Of a stretch of DNA of 64,000 bases, positions 8,453-17,528 are shown piece after piece. Position 1 is the first letter of the stretch; the number at the start of each line of letters is the position of its first letter. The position numbers were made by a program, and so were the translations under genes. The notes under the pieces are model-generated. The model was given only the letters and a program-made list of their open reading frames with translations, did no database searches and had not been told where the DNA came from. This DNA is from an uncultured Lachnospiraceae bacterium (GTDB lineage: Bacteria > Bacillota > Clostridia > Lachnospirales > Lachnospiraceae), in assembly GCA_910578345.1 (NCBI GenBank), contig CAJTRA010000014.1, positions 1 through 64,000 of the forward strand, given 5' to 3'.

Positions 8453-10765
8453 TTACCCGGTCGTCCTCTCAATATCAATCACGCTCGCAATTGTCCTGAT
8501 CTTATCGATGATCCGCAGCAGTTCTTCCCTGCTGCCAATCTCAAAGCTGACCAGAATGGTAGCAGTTCCCTGCTTGCTCACGCGGGTATTTAAGGACAGG
8601 ATATCGATCTCTTTCTCCGTAAGCGCCCTGGAAATATCCGCCAAAAGGCCATTTCTGTTATTCGCATAAATACTGATCTCCGCCAGATACCTGCCGTCCG
8701 CCGCTTCCACCTGCTGCCACTCTGCATCGATCAGCCTGTTACGGTCAAGCTCCGGCAGATTCATGACATTGATGCAGTCTGTCCGGTGGATCGAAATCCC
8801 CCTGCCTCTCGTGACAAAACCGACGATCTCATCTCCAGGTACAGGGCTGCAGCATTTGGAGAATCGCACTGCCACATCATGGATTCCTCTGACCACAATG
8901 CCGCTGCTGTTCTTATTCGACCGTTCTCTGTTGATCTGTGCGCTCTCTGCTACCTCTGCCATGATCTCGGCGTCGGTCATCTCTCTCCGATGGTCCTGGT
9001 CGTACAGCTCCTGCATTCGGTTAAGGATCTGTCCCTCTTTCAGACCGCCGTGTCCAATCGCCGCCAATACAGAATCCCAATCCTGGAACCCGTACCGCTT
9101 CATGATCGCTTCCTGATATTTGGCCGTCATGACCTCCAACGGATTGATCGCCTTCGCCTTACAGTAGTTTGCGACCAGTTCTTTTCCCTTGACAATATTG
9201 TCTTCCTTTAATTCATGCTTAAACCACTGATTGATCTTGTTCTTCGCCTGGGTACTCTTGACCACATTCAGCCAGTCACGGCTGGGACCCTTGGAATTCT
9301 GGGACGTCATGATCTCTACCTGGTCGCCATTCTTGATCTCATAGTCGATGGTCACCAGCTTGCCATTGACTCTGGCGCCAATCATCCGGTTACCTACGGC
9401 GCTGTGAATGCTGTAAGCAAAATCGATTGTCGTGGAGCCTGCCGGCAGATTCTTCACATCACCTGTCGGCGTAAAACAATAGACACTGTCAGAAAAAAGG
9501 TTCAGATCGCTTTTCAGCAGATTCAGAAATTCCTTGTTATCTGACATATCCCGCTGCCATTCCAGGATCTGGCGCAGCCACACCAGCTTCTCTTCCTCCT
9601 GGCCTTCTACTTTCTTGCCATCGGAAGCCTCTTTGTATTTCCAGTGTGCGGCAATCCCATACTCTGCCGCTTTATGCATTTCATAAGTTCTAATCTGAAT
9701 CTCAAAAGGCTGTCCCGTGCTGCCGATCAAAGTCGTGTGCAGTGACTGGTACATATTCTCCTTAGGCATGGAGATATAATCCTTAAACCGTCCTGGGATC
9801 GGCTTATACATCGCATGGATCACACCCAGCGCAGCATAGCAGTCTCTCACCGTATCTACGATAATGCGCACTGCAAACAGGTCATAGATCTGATCTATGG
9901 TCTTATTCTGATTCTTCATTTTCTTATAGATGCTGAAAAAATGTTTGATACGTCCGTCAATCTGTGCCTTGATCCCCGCACGTTTGATGTGTTCTGTCAC
10001 TTCGTCTACGATCGTCTGGATATACTGCTCCCGAACGCTCTTACGGATCGCAATCTTGCCTACCAGATCATAATAGGCTTCCGGTTCCAGATACTTTAAA
10101 GACAAGTCATCCAGTTCTACCTTGATCCTGGAAATTCCCAAACGCTGGGCGATCGGAGAATAAATATCCAGCGTTTCTCTTGCAATCTCCTGCTGTTTCT
10201 CCGGACGCATGTGCTGCAGTGTCCGCATATTGTGCAGTCTATCCGCCAGCTTGATCAAGATGACCCTAATATCCTTCGCCATCGCCAGAAACATCTTGCG
10301 CAGATTCTCTGCCTGACGTTCCAGTTTCTCCGCATCCCGGTCCCTGTTATCACTGTTTTCCCCATGGAAATTGATCTTCTCCAGCTTCGTGACGCCATCC
10401 ACTAAAAGCGCCACATCCGCACCGAACTGTTCTTTGATCTCCTCGTCCGTCATGATCGTATCTTCCACCACATCGTGCAGAAGTCCCGCCACAATCGTCT
10501 CCTTATCCAACTCCAGATCAGCCAGAATAATCGATACATAAAGCGGATGTATAATATAAGGTTCACCGGATTTGCGCACTTGTCCTCTGTGCGCATCGTA
10601 AGCTGTCTGGTACGCTTTCTCGATCAGAGAAATATCATCAGACGGATGGTATTTACGCACACGGTTAATAAGCTCCTCATACAATGTCTCAGGCGCCTGG
10701 AATTCTTCAATCGATTCAATTCTGCCATCATCAATGATGACTTCTTTCTTTTCTTCTGTCGTCAT
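8453..10765 (-). CDS. relA: bifunctional (p)ppGpp synthetase/hydrolase (Rel)
   Basis: This 770-residue protein makes and degrades the alarmone (p)ppGpp in the stringent response. Domains in order: HD hydrolase (HDVVEDT, H97-D98, and the DRLHNMRT motif), nucleotidyltransferase (GRFKDYISMPKENMYQSLHT, EIQIRT), TGS (VYCFTPTGDVKNLPAGSTTID), a helical/zinc-finger-like region with the paired cysteines of FSKCCSPVPGDEIVGFVTRG, and a C-terminal ACT domain (GLLADISRALTEKEIDILSLN). Both hydrolase and synthetase motifs are intact, so it is bifunctional. A near-ideal promoter lies just upstream. Confidence 0.96.
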   Translation of the reverse strand: MTTEEKKEVIIDDGRIESIEEFQAPETLYEELINRVRKYHPSDDISLIEKAYQTAYDAHRGQVRKSGEPYIIHPLYVSIILADLELDKETIVAGLLHDVVEDTIMTDEEIKEQFGADVALLVDGVTKLEKINFHGENSDNRDRDAEKLERQAENLRKMFLAMAKDIRVILIKLADRLHNMRTLQHMRPEKQQEIARETLDIYSPIAQRLGISRIKVELDDLSLKYLEPEAYYDLVGKIAIRKSVREQYIQTIVDEVTEHIKRAGIKAQIDGRIKHFFSIYKKMKNQNKTIDQIYDLFAVRIIVDTVRDCYAALGVIHAMYKPIPGRFKDYISMPKENMYQSLHTTLIGSTGQPFEIQIRTYEMHKAAEYGIAAHWKYKEASDGKKVEGQEEEKLVWLRQILEWQRDMSDNKEFLNLLKSDLNLFSDSVYCFTPTGDVKNLPAGSTTIDFAYSIHSAVGNRMIGARVNGKLVTIDYEIKNGDQVEIMTSQNSKGPSRDWLNVVKSTQAKNKINQWFKHELKEDNIVKGKELVANYCKAKAINPLEVMTAKYQEAIMKRYGFQDWDSVLAAIGHGGLKEGQILNRMQELYDQDHRREMTDAEIMAEVAESAQINRERSNKNSSGIVVRGIHDVAVRFSKCCSPVPGDEIVGFVTRGRGISIHRTDCINVMNLPELDRNRLIDAEWQQVEAADGRYLAEISIYANNRNGLLADISRALTEKEIDILSLNTRVSKQGTATILVSFEIGSREELLRIIDKIRTIASVIDIERTTG

Positions 10766-10808
10766 AGCCTCTTAAACCGCTCTGCCTTATTTATAATCAT
10801 TATTCCCT

Positions 10809-10837
10809 ATTATAATCGCAAATCATAAGCAAGTCAA
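10809..10837 (-). promoter_or_regulatory. predicted sigma-A promoter of rel
   Basis: On the minus strand TTGACT (10832-10837) and TATAAT (10809-10814) are separated by 17 bases, about 45 bases upstream of the rel start. Confidence 0.8.
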
Positions 10838-10866
10838 AATATTCTTTCTGGCTTTTCTTTTGGCAC

Positions 10867-10891
10867 GGTCCGCGCAGTAAATGCGCAGACC
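10867..10891 (-). terminator. hairpin after the MFS transporter gene
   Basis: A 10-bp stem (ggtctgcgca / tgcgcggacc, one G-U pair in RNA) with a 5-base loop, 13 bases past the transporter stop. No clear U-run follows, so termination efficiency is uncertain. Confidence 0.5.
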
Positions 10892-10903
10892 TGGGATGAA
10901 CCG

Positions 10904-12058
10904 TTACTTTGACAGCAGCCTGTCCAGTGGATAGGTCAGGAGAAAGGAACTCACACCCAGCGCAGCAACACAGGCTAACGTAAGGTCAAATCCAATCTGC
11001 TCGCTGAAAAATCCTGCCACCACCGGCACTAGAAGCGAAGAACATCCGCAGAAAATGCTAAGTGCAATCAATTGACTGCTGTTCTTCAGCTTATCAGGCG
11101 CAATTTCCATAATCAGGATCTTCGAAGCAACCAGAATGACTGGCGCAGAAAAGATCTGAAAAACACTGACTCCAATTAGAAAAATGGGATTTTGGACTGC
11201 CGCAAATAGAACAAACTGGATCGTCAGCATGACACAACTGATCCGCAGTAATTTCAATCCGCCAAATCTCGATAACAAGTAAGTTCCCGCAAGATAGGTG
11301 GGTATTTCCACCAATGACTGGACAGACCATTTCATGGAAATCTGCGCGTCTGATGCATGCAGTTCAATCATCTTATCGATAACCGTACAATTATTCGCAA
11401 TCACCATAGAATACAGCAAGAACAGGATAAAGAGCAGCAGCACATAACGACCGTCTGTCATGAGACGCTTAAAATCCCCCAGGGAAATCCTGGTTTTCTC
11501 TTCTACGCGGTCGATATCTGGCAAAACTGCCAGATTCAACAGCGATACCCCCGCGATTGCCATAATGCTGATCCCCAGTCCCCGATAACCTGTCAGACTG
11601 ATGAGAAGGGACGCCGCCATGCTTCCTGCCGCCCAGCCGATCGATCCAAACGCTTTGATAAAAGATAGATTCCTGCGGATCTCTTCTTTACATCCCAAAA
11701 CCCATGTATCATATAGACCACAGCAAGCATTCAGCAGACCTCCTGAGAGGGAAACCAGAACAAAATAAACTGCAAGCGCTGCGCCCTGCACAGAAAACAG
11801 CACTGCAGATACCATGCCGTACAGGCAAAGACTCATGATAATGATCTTCTTGATTGTCTGGTATCGATCCGACAATACTCCAAATACTAGCTGCATGACA
11901 ATCGTTGCGGCTGCATAACCCGATAAGATCATCCCTCTCTCAAACGCAGAGTACCCAATCTCAGACAGGTAAGGGGTGAATTTCGTCGATGCAAAGGAGA
12001 AGATTGCATAAGACAGAAAATAGAATATCACAAAATTAAATGTATATTTATTCCTCAT
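10904..12058 (-). CDS. major facilitator superfamily transporter
   Basis: This is a 384-residue polytopic membrane protein with about 12 hydrophobic helices. The loop after helix 2 reads FGVLSDRYQTIKK, the MFS signature (GxxxDRxGxxK-like). It resembles the MFS_1/LacY-like sugar or nucleoside symporters rather than drug pumps, but the substrate cannot be told from sequence. Start: ATG at 12058 (MRNKYTFNF); the in-frame ATG at 12070 lies almost on top of the AGAAAGG sequence. The DNA around this start is nearly identical to that at spoIVB (27 of 30 bases). It is transcribed alone, downstream of the groEL terminator. Confidence 0.85.
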   Translation of the reverse strand: MRNKYTFNFVIFYFLSYAIFSFASTKFTPYLSEIGYSAFERGMILSGYAAATIVMQLVFGVLSDRYQTIKKIIIMSLCLYGMVSAVLFSVQGAALAVYFVLVSLSGGLLNACCGLYDTWVLGCKEEIRRNLSFIKAFGSIGWAAGSMAASLLISLTGYRGLGISIMAIAGVSLLNLAVLPDIDRVEEKTRISLGDFKRLMTDGRYVLLLFILFLLYSMVIANNCTVIDKMIELHASDAQISMKWSVQSLVEIPTYLAGTYLLSRFGGLKLLRISCVMLTIQFVLFAAVQNPIFLIGVSVFQIFSAPVILVASKILIMEIAPDKLKNSSQLIALSIFCGCSSLLVPVVAGFFSEQIGFDLTLACVAALGVSSFLLTYPLDRLLSK

Positions 12059-12085
12059 TTTGATGACCATGCCTTTCTCTCAGTC
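12056..12085. repeat. shared translation-start sequence, copy A
   Basis: The 30 bases around the transporter start match 27 of 30 bases around the spoIVB start (51871-51900). On the minus strand the core is GAGAGAAAGGC(A/G)TGG followed by TATC or CATC and AAA, ending at the start codon. Confidence 0.55.
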
Positions 12086-12215
12086 CTGGCGCCAGCTCCG
12101 GAACATCTGTAAGATTCGCGATGTACGGATGCCGTTATTTTCCACCAGATGGCATGATTATACTACACTCAGGCCCGATAAACCAGACATATTTTCAAAA
12201 GAAAAAACGAAAAGA

Positions 12216-12256
12216 AAATCTCCCCGGTCCAGAATATTTCCAAACCAGAGAGATTT
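12216..12256 (-). terminator. rho-independent terminator of groEL
   Basis: A 13-bp RNA stem with two G-U pairs (aaatctctctggt / accggggagattt), loop of 15 bases, about 40 bases after the groL stop. It is followed on the minus strand by TTTCTTTTCGTTTTTTC. Confidence 0.85.
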
Positions 12257-12295
12257 CAATTACGTAATCAAATCTGCGGACTTACCACATCCATC

Positions 12296-13918
12296 TTACA
12301 TCATGCCCATTCCGCCGCCACCTGCCGGCATAGCAGGCTCTGCCTCTTTGATATTTGCCACGACAGACTCTGTCGTAAGCAGTGTGGATGCAACGCTGGT
12401 AGCATTCTGCAGAGCGCTTCTTGTCACCTTGGCAGGATCCAGAATCCCCGCTTCTACCATGTTCACATACTCTTCTTTCAGTGCATCAAATCCAACGCCA
12501 ACCTCAGACTCCATCACCTTGTTGATGATTACAGAACCTTCCAGGCCTGCGTTCGCAACGATATGGTACAGAGGAGCCTCCAATGCTTTCAATACAAGCT
12601 GTGCACCTGTCTTCTCATCACCTTCCAGGGTATCTGCCAGCTTGGCAACTTCCTTGGATGCATGGATATAGGCAGAACCGCCGCCTGCGATGATACCTTC
12701 TTCTACGGCTGCTCTCGTCGCTGCCAGAGCATCTTCCAGACGAAGCTTCGCTTCCTTCATCTCTGTCTCTGTTGCAGCGCCAACACGGATCACTGCCACG
12801 CCGCCTGCCAGCTTCGCAAGACGCTCCTGCAGTTTCTCTCTGTCAAAATCAGATGTCGTCTCCTCAATCTGCATCTTGATCTGGCTGATCCTTGCCTGGA
12901 TCGCATCCTTATCGCCCTCACCGTCAACGATAACCGTATTCTCTTTCTGAACCTTAACGGATTTCGCACGGCCAAGCTGATCCATGGTAGCTTCTTTCAG
13001 TTCCAGACCGAGTTCAGAACTGATCACCTGACCACCCGTCAGGATTGCGATATCTTCCAGCATTGCTTTTCTTCTGTCGCCGTATCCTGGTGCCTTGACT
13101 GCTACGACATTGAACGTGCCACGCAGCTTGTTAACAATCAGTGTGGTGAGCGCTTCCCCTTCCACGTCCTCTGCGATAATGAGCAGTTTCGCGCCAGACT
13201 GTACGATCTGCTCTAAGATCGGCAGAATCTCCTGAATATTGGAAATCTTCTTATCTGTGATCAGGATATACGGATTCTCAAGAACTGCCTCCATCTTATC
13301 CATATCAGTCGCCATATAAGCGGAAATATAACCTCTGTCGAACTGCATACCTTCTACCAGATCCAGTTCTGTCAGCATGGTCTTGCTCTCTTCGATAGTG
13401 ATAACGCCGTCTCCGGATACTTTCTCCATCGCATCTGCTACCAACTGTCCTACTTCCTCGTCACCAGAAGACACTGCAGCAACTCTTGCGATATGCTCCT
13501 TGCCTTTTACTTTAGAGCTCATCTTAGCGATCGCCTCTACTGCACAGTCAGTCGCTTTCTTCATACCTTTTCTCAAAATAATCGGGTTTGCGCCTGCAGC
13601 CAGGTTCTTCATGCCTGCATTCACCATCGCCTGTGCCAGAACGGTAGCGGTCGTCGTACCATCACCTGCCACATCGTTTGTCTTGGTCGCCACTTCCTTG
13701 ACAAGCTGTGCGCCCATATTCTCGAATGCATCCTCTAACTCGATCTCTTTCGCGATCGTCACACCGTCATTCGTGATCAACGGAGCGCCATAAGATTTGT
13801 CCAAAACTACATTTCTGCCTTTCGGCCCAAGTGTCACTCTAACGGTATCCGCCAACTGATTTACACCTGATTCCAGAGCCGCTCTGGCCTCTGCACCATA
13901 TTTGATTTCCTTTGCCAT
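12296..13918 (-). CDS. groL: chaperonin GroEL
   Basis: This is a 540-residue 60-kDa chaperonin subunit of standard length. It forms the double-ring ATP-driven folding chamber with GroES. Visible signatures: VTLGPKGRNVVLDKSYGAP and DGTTTATVLAQAM at the ATP site, AAVEEGIIAGGG (chaperonin signature), and the C-terminal GGGGMGMM tail. The ribosome-binding site AGGAGG precedes the ATG. It is the second gene of the groES-groEL operon under the CIRCE element, 112 bases after groES. Confidence 0.98.
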   Translation of the reverse strand: MAKEIKYGAEARAALESGVNQLADTVRVTLGPKGRNVVLDKSYGAPLITNDGVTIAKEIELEDAFENMGAQLVKEVATKTNDVAGDGTTTATVLAQAMVNAGMKNLAAGANPIILRKGMKKATDCAVEAIAKMSSKVKGKEHIARVAAVSSGDEEVGQLVADAMEKVSGDGVITIEESKTMLTELDLVEGMQFDRGYISAYMATDMDKMEAVLENPYILITDKKISNIQEILPILEQIVQSGAKLLIIAEDVEGEALTTLIVNKLRGTFNVVAVKAPGYGDRRKAMLEDIAILTGGQVISSELGLELKEATMDQLGRAKSVKVQKENTVIVDGEGDKDAIQARISQIKMQIEETTSDFDREKLQERLAKLAGGVAVIRVGAATETEMKEAKLRLEDALAATRAAVEEGIIAGGGSAYIHASKEVAKLADTLEGDEKTGAQLVLKALEAPLYHIVANAGLEGSVIINKVMESEVGVGFDALKEEYVNMVEAGILDPAKVTRSALQNATSVASTLLTTESVVANIKEAEPAMPAGGGGMGMM

Positions 13919-14030
13919 GATTCATGTCCTCCTAAATTGATTGCTTGATCAAATTTGATAAAAATGTTTCCGCGCTGTTGCTGTGCACTTCTTTTCCACT
14001 TAAGATCCTCTGATCTCCTGCTGCCTGCGT

Positions 14031-14315
14031 CTATTCGATAACTGCAAGGATATCATTCTGCTTCACAATGATATACTCTTCCTCTTCCAGTTTCACTTCC
14101 GTGCCGGCATACTTGGAATAAATTACCTGGTCGCCAACCTTGACTTCCATCTTCACTTCCTTACCGTCTACCACGCCGCCTGGGCCTACTGCGATCACTT
14201 CTGCCTGCTGCGGTTTCTCTTTGCTCTGTCCCGGTAAAACGATACCGGACTTCGTCGTCTCCTCTGCAACTAACTGTTTCAATACTACTCTGTCGCCAAG
14301 TGGTGTTAATTTCAT
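14031..14315 (-). CDS. groS: co-chaperonin GroES
   Basis: This 94-residue co-chaperonin caps GroEL. The start at 14315 (MKLTPLGDRVVLKQL) is set by AAGGAGG six to seven bases upstream and by family length; a longer frame to 14369 would begin inside the CIRCE operator and is not credible. The mobile-loop region (EETTKSGIVLPG) and the C-terminal YIIVKQNDILAVIE match the family. Confidence 0.98.
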   Translation of the reverse strand: MKLTPLGDRVVLKQLVAEETTKSGIVLPGQSKEKPQQAEVIAVGPGGVVDGKEVKMEVKVGDQVIYSKYAGTEVKLEEEEYIIVKQNDILAVIE

Positions 14316-14358
14316 ATCTGCTGCCTCCTTATGGAAAATCTTAGTATGCTTCTTGTTA

Positions 14359-14385
14359 TTAGCACTCATTCATGTTGAGTGCTAA
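14359..14385. promoter_or_regulatory. CIRCE operator (HrcA binding site)
   Basis: A perfect inverted repeat TTAGCACTC - 9 bases - GAGTGCTAA, identical to the CIRCE consensus. It lies between the groESL promoter and groES, so HrcA should repress the operon until heat stress. Confidence 0.97.
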
Positions 14386-14397
14386 CTGCTGAAACAT

Positions 14398-14426
14398 ATA
14401 TTATCTTCATATTCTCATGTTTGCAA
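14398..14426 (-). promoter_or_regulatory. predicted sigma-A promoter of groESL
   Basis: On the minus strand TTGCAA (14421-14426) and TAATAT (14398-14403) are separated by 17 bases, with CIRCE beginning 12 bases downstream of the -10 box. Confidence 0.8.
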
Positions 14427-14572
14427 ATTTGTTTACCGTCATTTACAAGTTATTTTTCTTTTATTATCTCTTTTTTTCTCTTTTTTTCTCTTTCTATCTC
14501 GTTTTATCCTATAATGTGTGATTTAATATATATTTTATAATTCAAGTCCCCCAAAAAACGTGAAACCAAAAA

Positions 14573-14661
14573 GCTGCTGCAAAACTTAAGCATTCTACAA
14601 TATATGCCGGTATTCTGTAACGTTCACGCCATATACTATTGAATCTACTGTTTGCAGCAGC
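14573..14661 (-). terminator. long stem-loop after the GGDEF gene
   Basis: Arms gctgctgcaaa (14573-14583) and tttgcagcagc (14651-14661) pair perfectly over 11 bp. Inside them, gattcaatagtatatg and catatattgtagaatg can pair further, giving an extended stem of about 90 bases. On the minus strand a run of five T follows. It may simply be a large terminator or a structured RNA. Confidence 0.5.
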
Positions 14662-14693
14662 ACTCTGCTATTTCCGTCAGAAAGAACTATCAC

Positions 14694-15623
14694 TTATGAA
14701 ACTCCGTGCTCTAATCTCTCACGATAGCCAGGAGCATTTTTGATCTCAAACTTGTTATTAAACATTTCATACTCCGCATCCGGCAGTTTCTCTTTCAACT
14801 GTTCTTCTACGTTCGTCTTATAGACGACACCGCACGCTACCGAAGGCGCCAGGATCGGATCCGCAAAGTCCAGACAGGCTTTCTGCACTCTGGCACAGTA
14901 CTCTTCTGCCTCCTCGCTCTCAGCCATAGGGATCAGGATAATGAACACGTCCCCGTCCACACGTCCGATCACGTAGTCCGGTTTTGCTTCCTGCTTGATG
15001 AGGTCAGCGATCGTCCTGATCAATCTGTCGCTCTCTGCATCTCCGAAATGATCGTTGACAAACTTCCAATCGTTAATATTCGCATTGACCACAGCCACCG
15101 GCGCAACACTCAGATCATCGAGACGCTGCATCTGTTCCTCAAAATACAGCTTATGATATACTCCGGTCAGAACGTCCTCCTTCTCCCCTCTTGCCGTCTG
15201 CACATGCTGTACGCCCACCTTCTCTTCCAGCTCGTCCATATAGATGGAGGATTCCATATGTAAGTACGCTTCTTCTCCCCACTGAGAAAGCATCTTCGTG
15301 AATTCATCTAACAGATTTCCCACTTCCCGGCGCATCGTATCAGGCACCTTCTCCATCTGCGCATACAGATGTGCGATCGTCCTGCCATATACTCTGACCT
15401 TCCGTCCCGGCTCACCGACCACATCCGGTGTAAATCCAGCGAAACCGCCGACAGACACTACCTTATCCCCATGTCGTTCTGTAAGCAGCAGATCCACTCC
15501 TGTCAAGGCATGCAGCGCCTTGCAATACGCTCTCAGTGTGTCAATCGCGTACAAATTATCCAACGCATAATTTCTGATATTGCTCTTGATCCTTTTCTCG
15601 AAAGGAATTGCCTTGTAATCCAT
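14694..15623 (-). CDS. degenerate GGDEF-domain protein
   Basis: This is a 309-residue cytoplasmic protein without membrane helices. The C-terminal half (about residues 145-300) aligns with diguanylate cyclase GGDEF domains (DVLTGVYHKLYFEEQM; VNANINDWKFVNDHFGDAESDRLI; YVIGRVDGDVFIILIP). The signature GGDEF reads DGDVF (223-227), and the usual aspartate before the NDxFG region is replaced by asparagine, so cyclase activity is unlikely. The N-terminal 140 residues may be a sensory domain (FAGFTPDVVGEPGRKVRVYGRT). It may bind a nucleotide or partner as a sensor. It appears monocistronic. Confidence 0.75.
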   Translation of the reverse strand: MDYKAIPFEKRIKSNIRNYALDNLYAIDTLRAYCKALHALTGVDLLLTERHGDKVVSVGGFAGFTPDVVGEPGRKVRVYGRTIAHLYAQMEKVPDTMRREVGNLLDEFTKMLSQWGEEAYLHMESSIYMDELEEKVGVQHVQTARGEKEDVLTGVYHKLYFEEQMQRLDDLSVAPVAVVNANINDWKFVNDHFGDAESDRLIRTIADLIKQEAKPDYVIGRVDGDVFIILIPMAESEEAEEYCARVQKACLDFADPILAPSVACGVVYKTNVEEQLKEKLPDAEYEMFNNKFEIKNAPGYRERLEHGVS

Positions 15624-15747
15624 ATTCTGTAACCTCTCCTGTCTCTATCCCTGTAAAAATACCATGCGGTTTAATATAAATCAGTATAACTTTTTTATGC
15701 AGTTTTGTCTAGGGAATCGGGGAAAAAAGGAAAGCGCTATTCTGCCG

Positions 15748-16593
15748 CTATTCTGTGATCCGTTCCCTGTTATACACAATATTGCCGAGTTTTCCGTCTG
15801 ACCGCCTGTTATCTGCTTCTGTCTCCCTGGCAATGAACGCTTTCTTTCCCATAAATACAAACGGCTGATCATCCACGTCCCCATGTCTGATATCCTTGCA
15901 GACTTCAATGACCTCGTCCAATAATTCCACCGGATATTCCCTTCCCGGTCCGTGCGACAGATAGATCCGGTCAAATTTCCCCGCAGTCTTCGCTTTCAAT
16001 TCCTCCAGGCTCTTCTCATAGGTGCTGACTCCCGTAGAATAATCATCGAACAGAAATACGAACGTATTACAGGCATCTCCTGTGAGCAGAGCTCTTTCCT
16101 CTTTCAGTAACATACACACACTGCCCTGTGTATGTCCCGGACAGTCATAAATCTCGATCGACAGACTACCCAGATCAAACACATCCCCTTCCGACATATT
16201 GTGAAAGCTATCCGCAGATGCCGCCGGAATATAATCTTCCTCCGCTACCTTTCCAAACTCTGGCGCCTGGGAGAGATACTCTTTTCTCAGCGCCAGATCA
16301 CAGTGCTCTGTGTATATATAATCATCTTTTCTGTTCATATAAACCGTGTCGAATTCTGGTGCTCCCATGGCATGATCCACATGTCCGTGTGTCAGGAGTA
16401 CAATGACCGGCTTGTCCGTCAGTGTTTCCACATAGTCCCGAAGGCTCCCAGCTCCGCTGCCCGTATCGATCAGCGCCGCCCTCTGAGAACCTGTTACCAG
16501 ATACATCTGCTCTCCTGTGAGACCATAGATTCTTATGACATGCTCTGAAATCTTTTCCGAATGAAAATTTACCATATCCTGTTCCTTTCTCAT
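15748..16593 (-). CDS. MBL-fold metallo-hydrolase
   Basis: This is a 281-residue metallo-beta-lactamase-fold protein. Metal ligands are seen in LLTHGHVDHAMG, CPGHTQGSV, the aspartate of LLTGDAC and the histidine of YLSHGPGREYP. Unlike the gene at 7754 it has a C-terminal extension of about 60 residues. Two starts are possible: ATG 16593 (GGAG eight bases upstream, used here) and ATG 16575 (AAAGGA upstream). The substrate is unknown. A truncated DUF4317 gene lies about 100 bases upstream in the same direction. Confidence 0.83.
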   Translation of the reverse strand: MRKEQDMVNFHSEKISEHVIRIYGLTGEQMYLVTGSQRAALIDTGSGAGSLRDYVETLTDKPVIVLLTHGHVDHAMGAPEFDTVYMNRKDDYIYTEHCDLALRKEYLSQAPEFGKVAEEDYIPAASADSFHNMSEGDVFDLGSLSIEIYDCPGHTQGSVCMLLKEERALLTGDACNTFVFLFDDYSTGVSTYEKSLEELKAKTAGKFDRIYLSHGPGREYPVELLDEVIEVCKDIRHGDVDDQPFVFMGKKAFIARETEADNRRSDGKLGNIVYNRERITE

Positions 16594-16689
16594 ATACTGT
16601 TCTCCAGACGTCTTTCCCTCTTATGCGCACCGTGCGGCAAGACCTGGCATCAAACGTGCAAACGGTTTGCTGAAGATTTTGCCAAACTG

Positions 16690-17304
16690 TCATGCAAACA
16701 ACGACGCCATCTCCCCATGTTCCCCATTCACGGCATAAAGGCAGACTCCGTCCAAATCGGTGCTCCGATTGCTGAAAGCCGGAAACAGAAATCCACATTC
16801 AGGTTTTCCTGCCTCATACTCACCACTCACAGGACATACAGCACAGATCAGAAACCGATATACTTCTTCTGACTCCCATTGACTTACTTTATCTTTTCCC
16901 TTGACCGGAATATCATAGTTCCCATAAAATACATAGATTCCATAGGGATGATCAGAACTGTGCCTTTCTCCTATATATTCATAGAGGGAGAGTAAGAGCG
17001 CGTCATTTTTCAGTTCGCATTCCCGAAGCGCCATCAAAAGCTGCCAGACGCTTCCCGGTTTTCTCGTCTCTGCCCCCAGCCGGTGATCTTCCAGCTGAAC
17101 ATTCGTCTCAGAGAACGGAATCGCTTTTGCAACCTCAAGTTTTTTGGTTTTTTCTGAGGAGGAAAGTTTTAAGAAATTAGTGTTAAATGTGCCGTCTATA
17201 AATCCCTCCTCATCCATATAGGCCCCCGCGATCCTGGTAAAACAGTTCCTGGAAACTGTCATTCGTCTGGTAAGCTCTAACATATCTTCACGATCGATCT
17301 TCAT
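16690..17304 (-). CDS. DUF4317 family protein, shortened at the C-terminus
   Basis: This 204-residue protein resembles the N-terminal half of DUF4317 proteins: an opening helix with RRMTVSRNCFTRIAGAYMDEEG, a middle YGIYVFYGNYDIPVKGKDK, then VYRFLICAVCPV and CGFLFPAFSNRSTDLDGVCLY. Full-length members as I recall them continue well beyond this; here the frame stops a few residues after the NRSTD motif, and no continuation was seen in the other frames of the following 100 bases. The start is supported by GGAGG before the ATG. Function of the family is not known to me. It may be a short variant or a decayed copy. Confidence 0.7.
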   Translation of the reverse strand: MKIDREDMLELTRRMTVSRNCFTRIAGAYMDEEGFIDGTFNTNFLKLSSSEKTKKLEVAKAIPFSETNVQLEDHRLGAETRKPGSVWQLLMALRECELKNDALLLSLYEYIGERHSSDHPYGIYVFYGNYDIPVKGKDKVSQWESEEVYRFLICAVCPVSGEYEAGKPECGFLFPAFSNRSTDLDGVCLYAVNGEHGEMASLFA

Positions 17305-17382
17305 CTTGCCTCCATTCCTGCGCTGTGTTTTGCGCTTATTAGGTTTATATCATGCACAACCATTGTCTGCCTGTACGATAGA

Positions 17383-17430
17383 ACAAGAACTCACTTCGAT
17401 ACATTAACCCGGATCAAAGTGAGTTCTTGT
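17383..17430. terminator. perfect 14-bp inverted repeat after tpiA
   Basis: Arms acaagaactcactt (17383-17396) and aagtgagttcttgt (17417-17430) pair without mismatch around a 20-base loop, 99 bases past the tpiA stop. There is no strong U-run on either strand, so terminator function is likely but not certain. Confidence 0.5.
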
Positions 17431-17528
17431 ATTATGTTGCTTTATCAATCATACATACTATAAGTTTGACACATTCAGGAATATTGCAGATGTAGCCAGC
17501 AATATCCACGCAGAGATAAAAATAACAC

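Larger units (their letters stand above)
14386..14693. other. 308-base space between groES and the GGDEF gene
   Basis: Besides the groESL promoter it holds a pyrimidine-rich plus-strand tract (about 14450-14510, runs of tttttttctc) and the long inverted repeat at 14573-14661. No reading frame of interest was seen. Confidence 0.6.

Noticed and set aside
16322..16798. 158-residue minus-strand frame spanning the DUF4317 end and the metallo-hydrolase start
   Set aside because: It overlaps both genes in another frame and contains no DUF4317 continuation or other motif.
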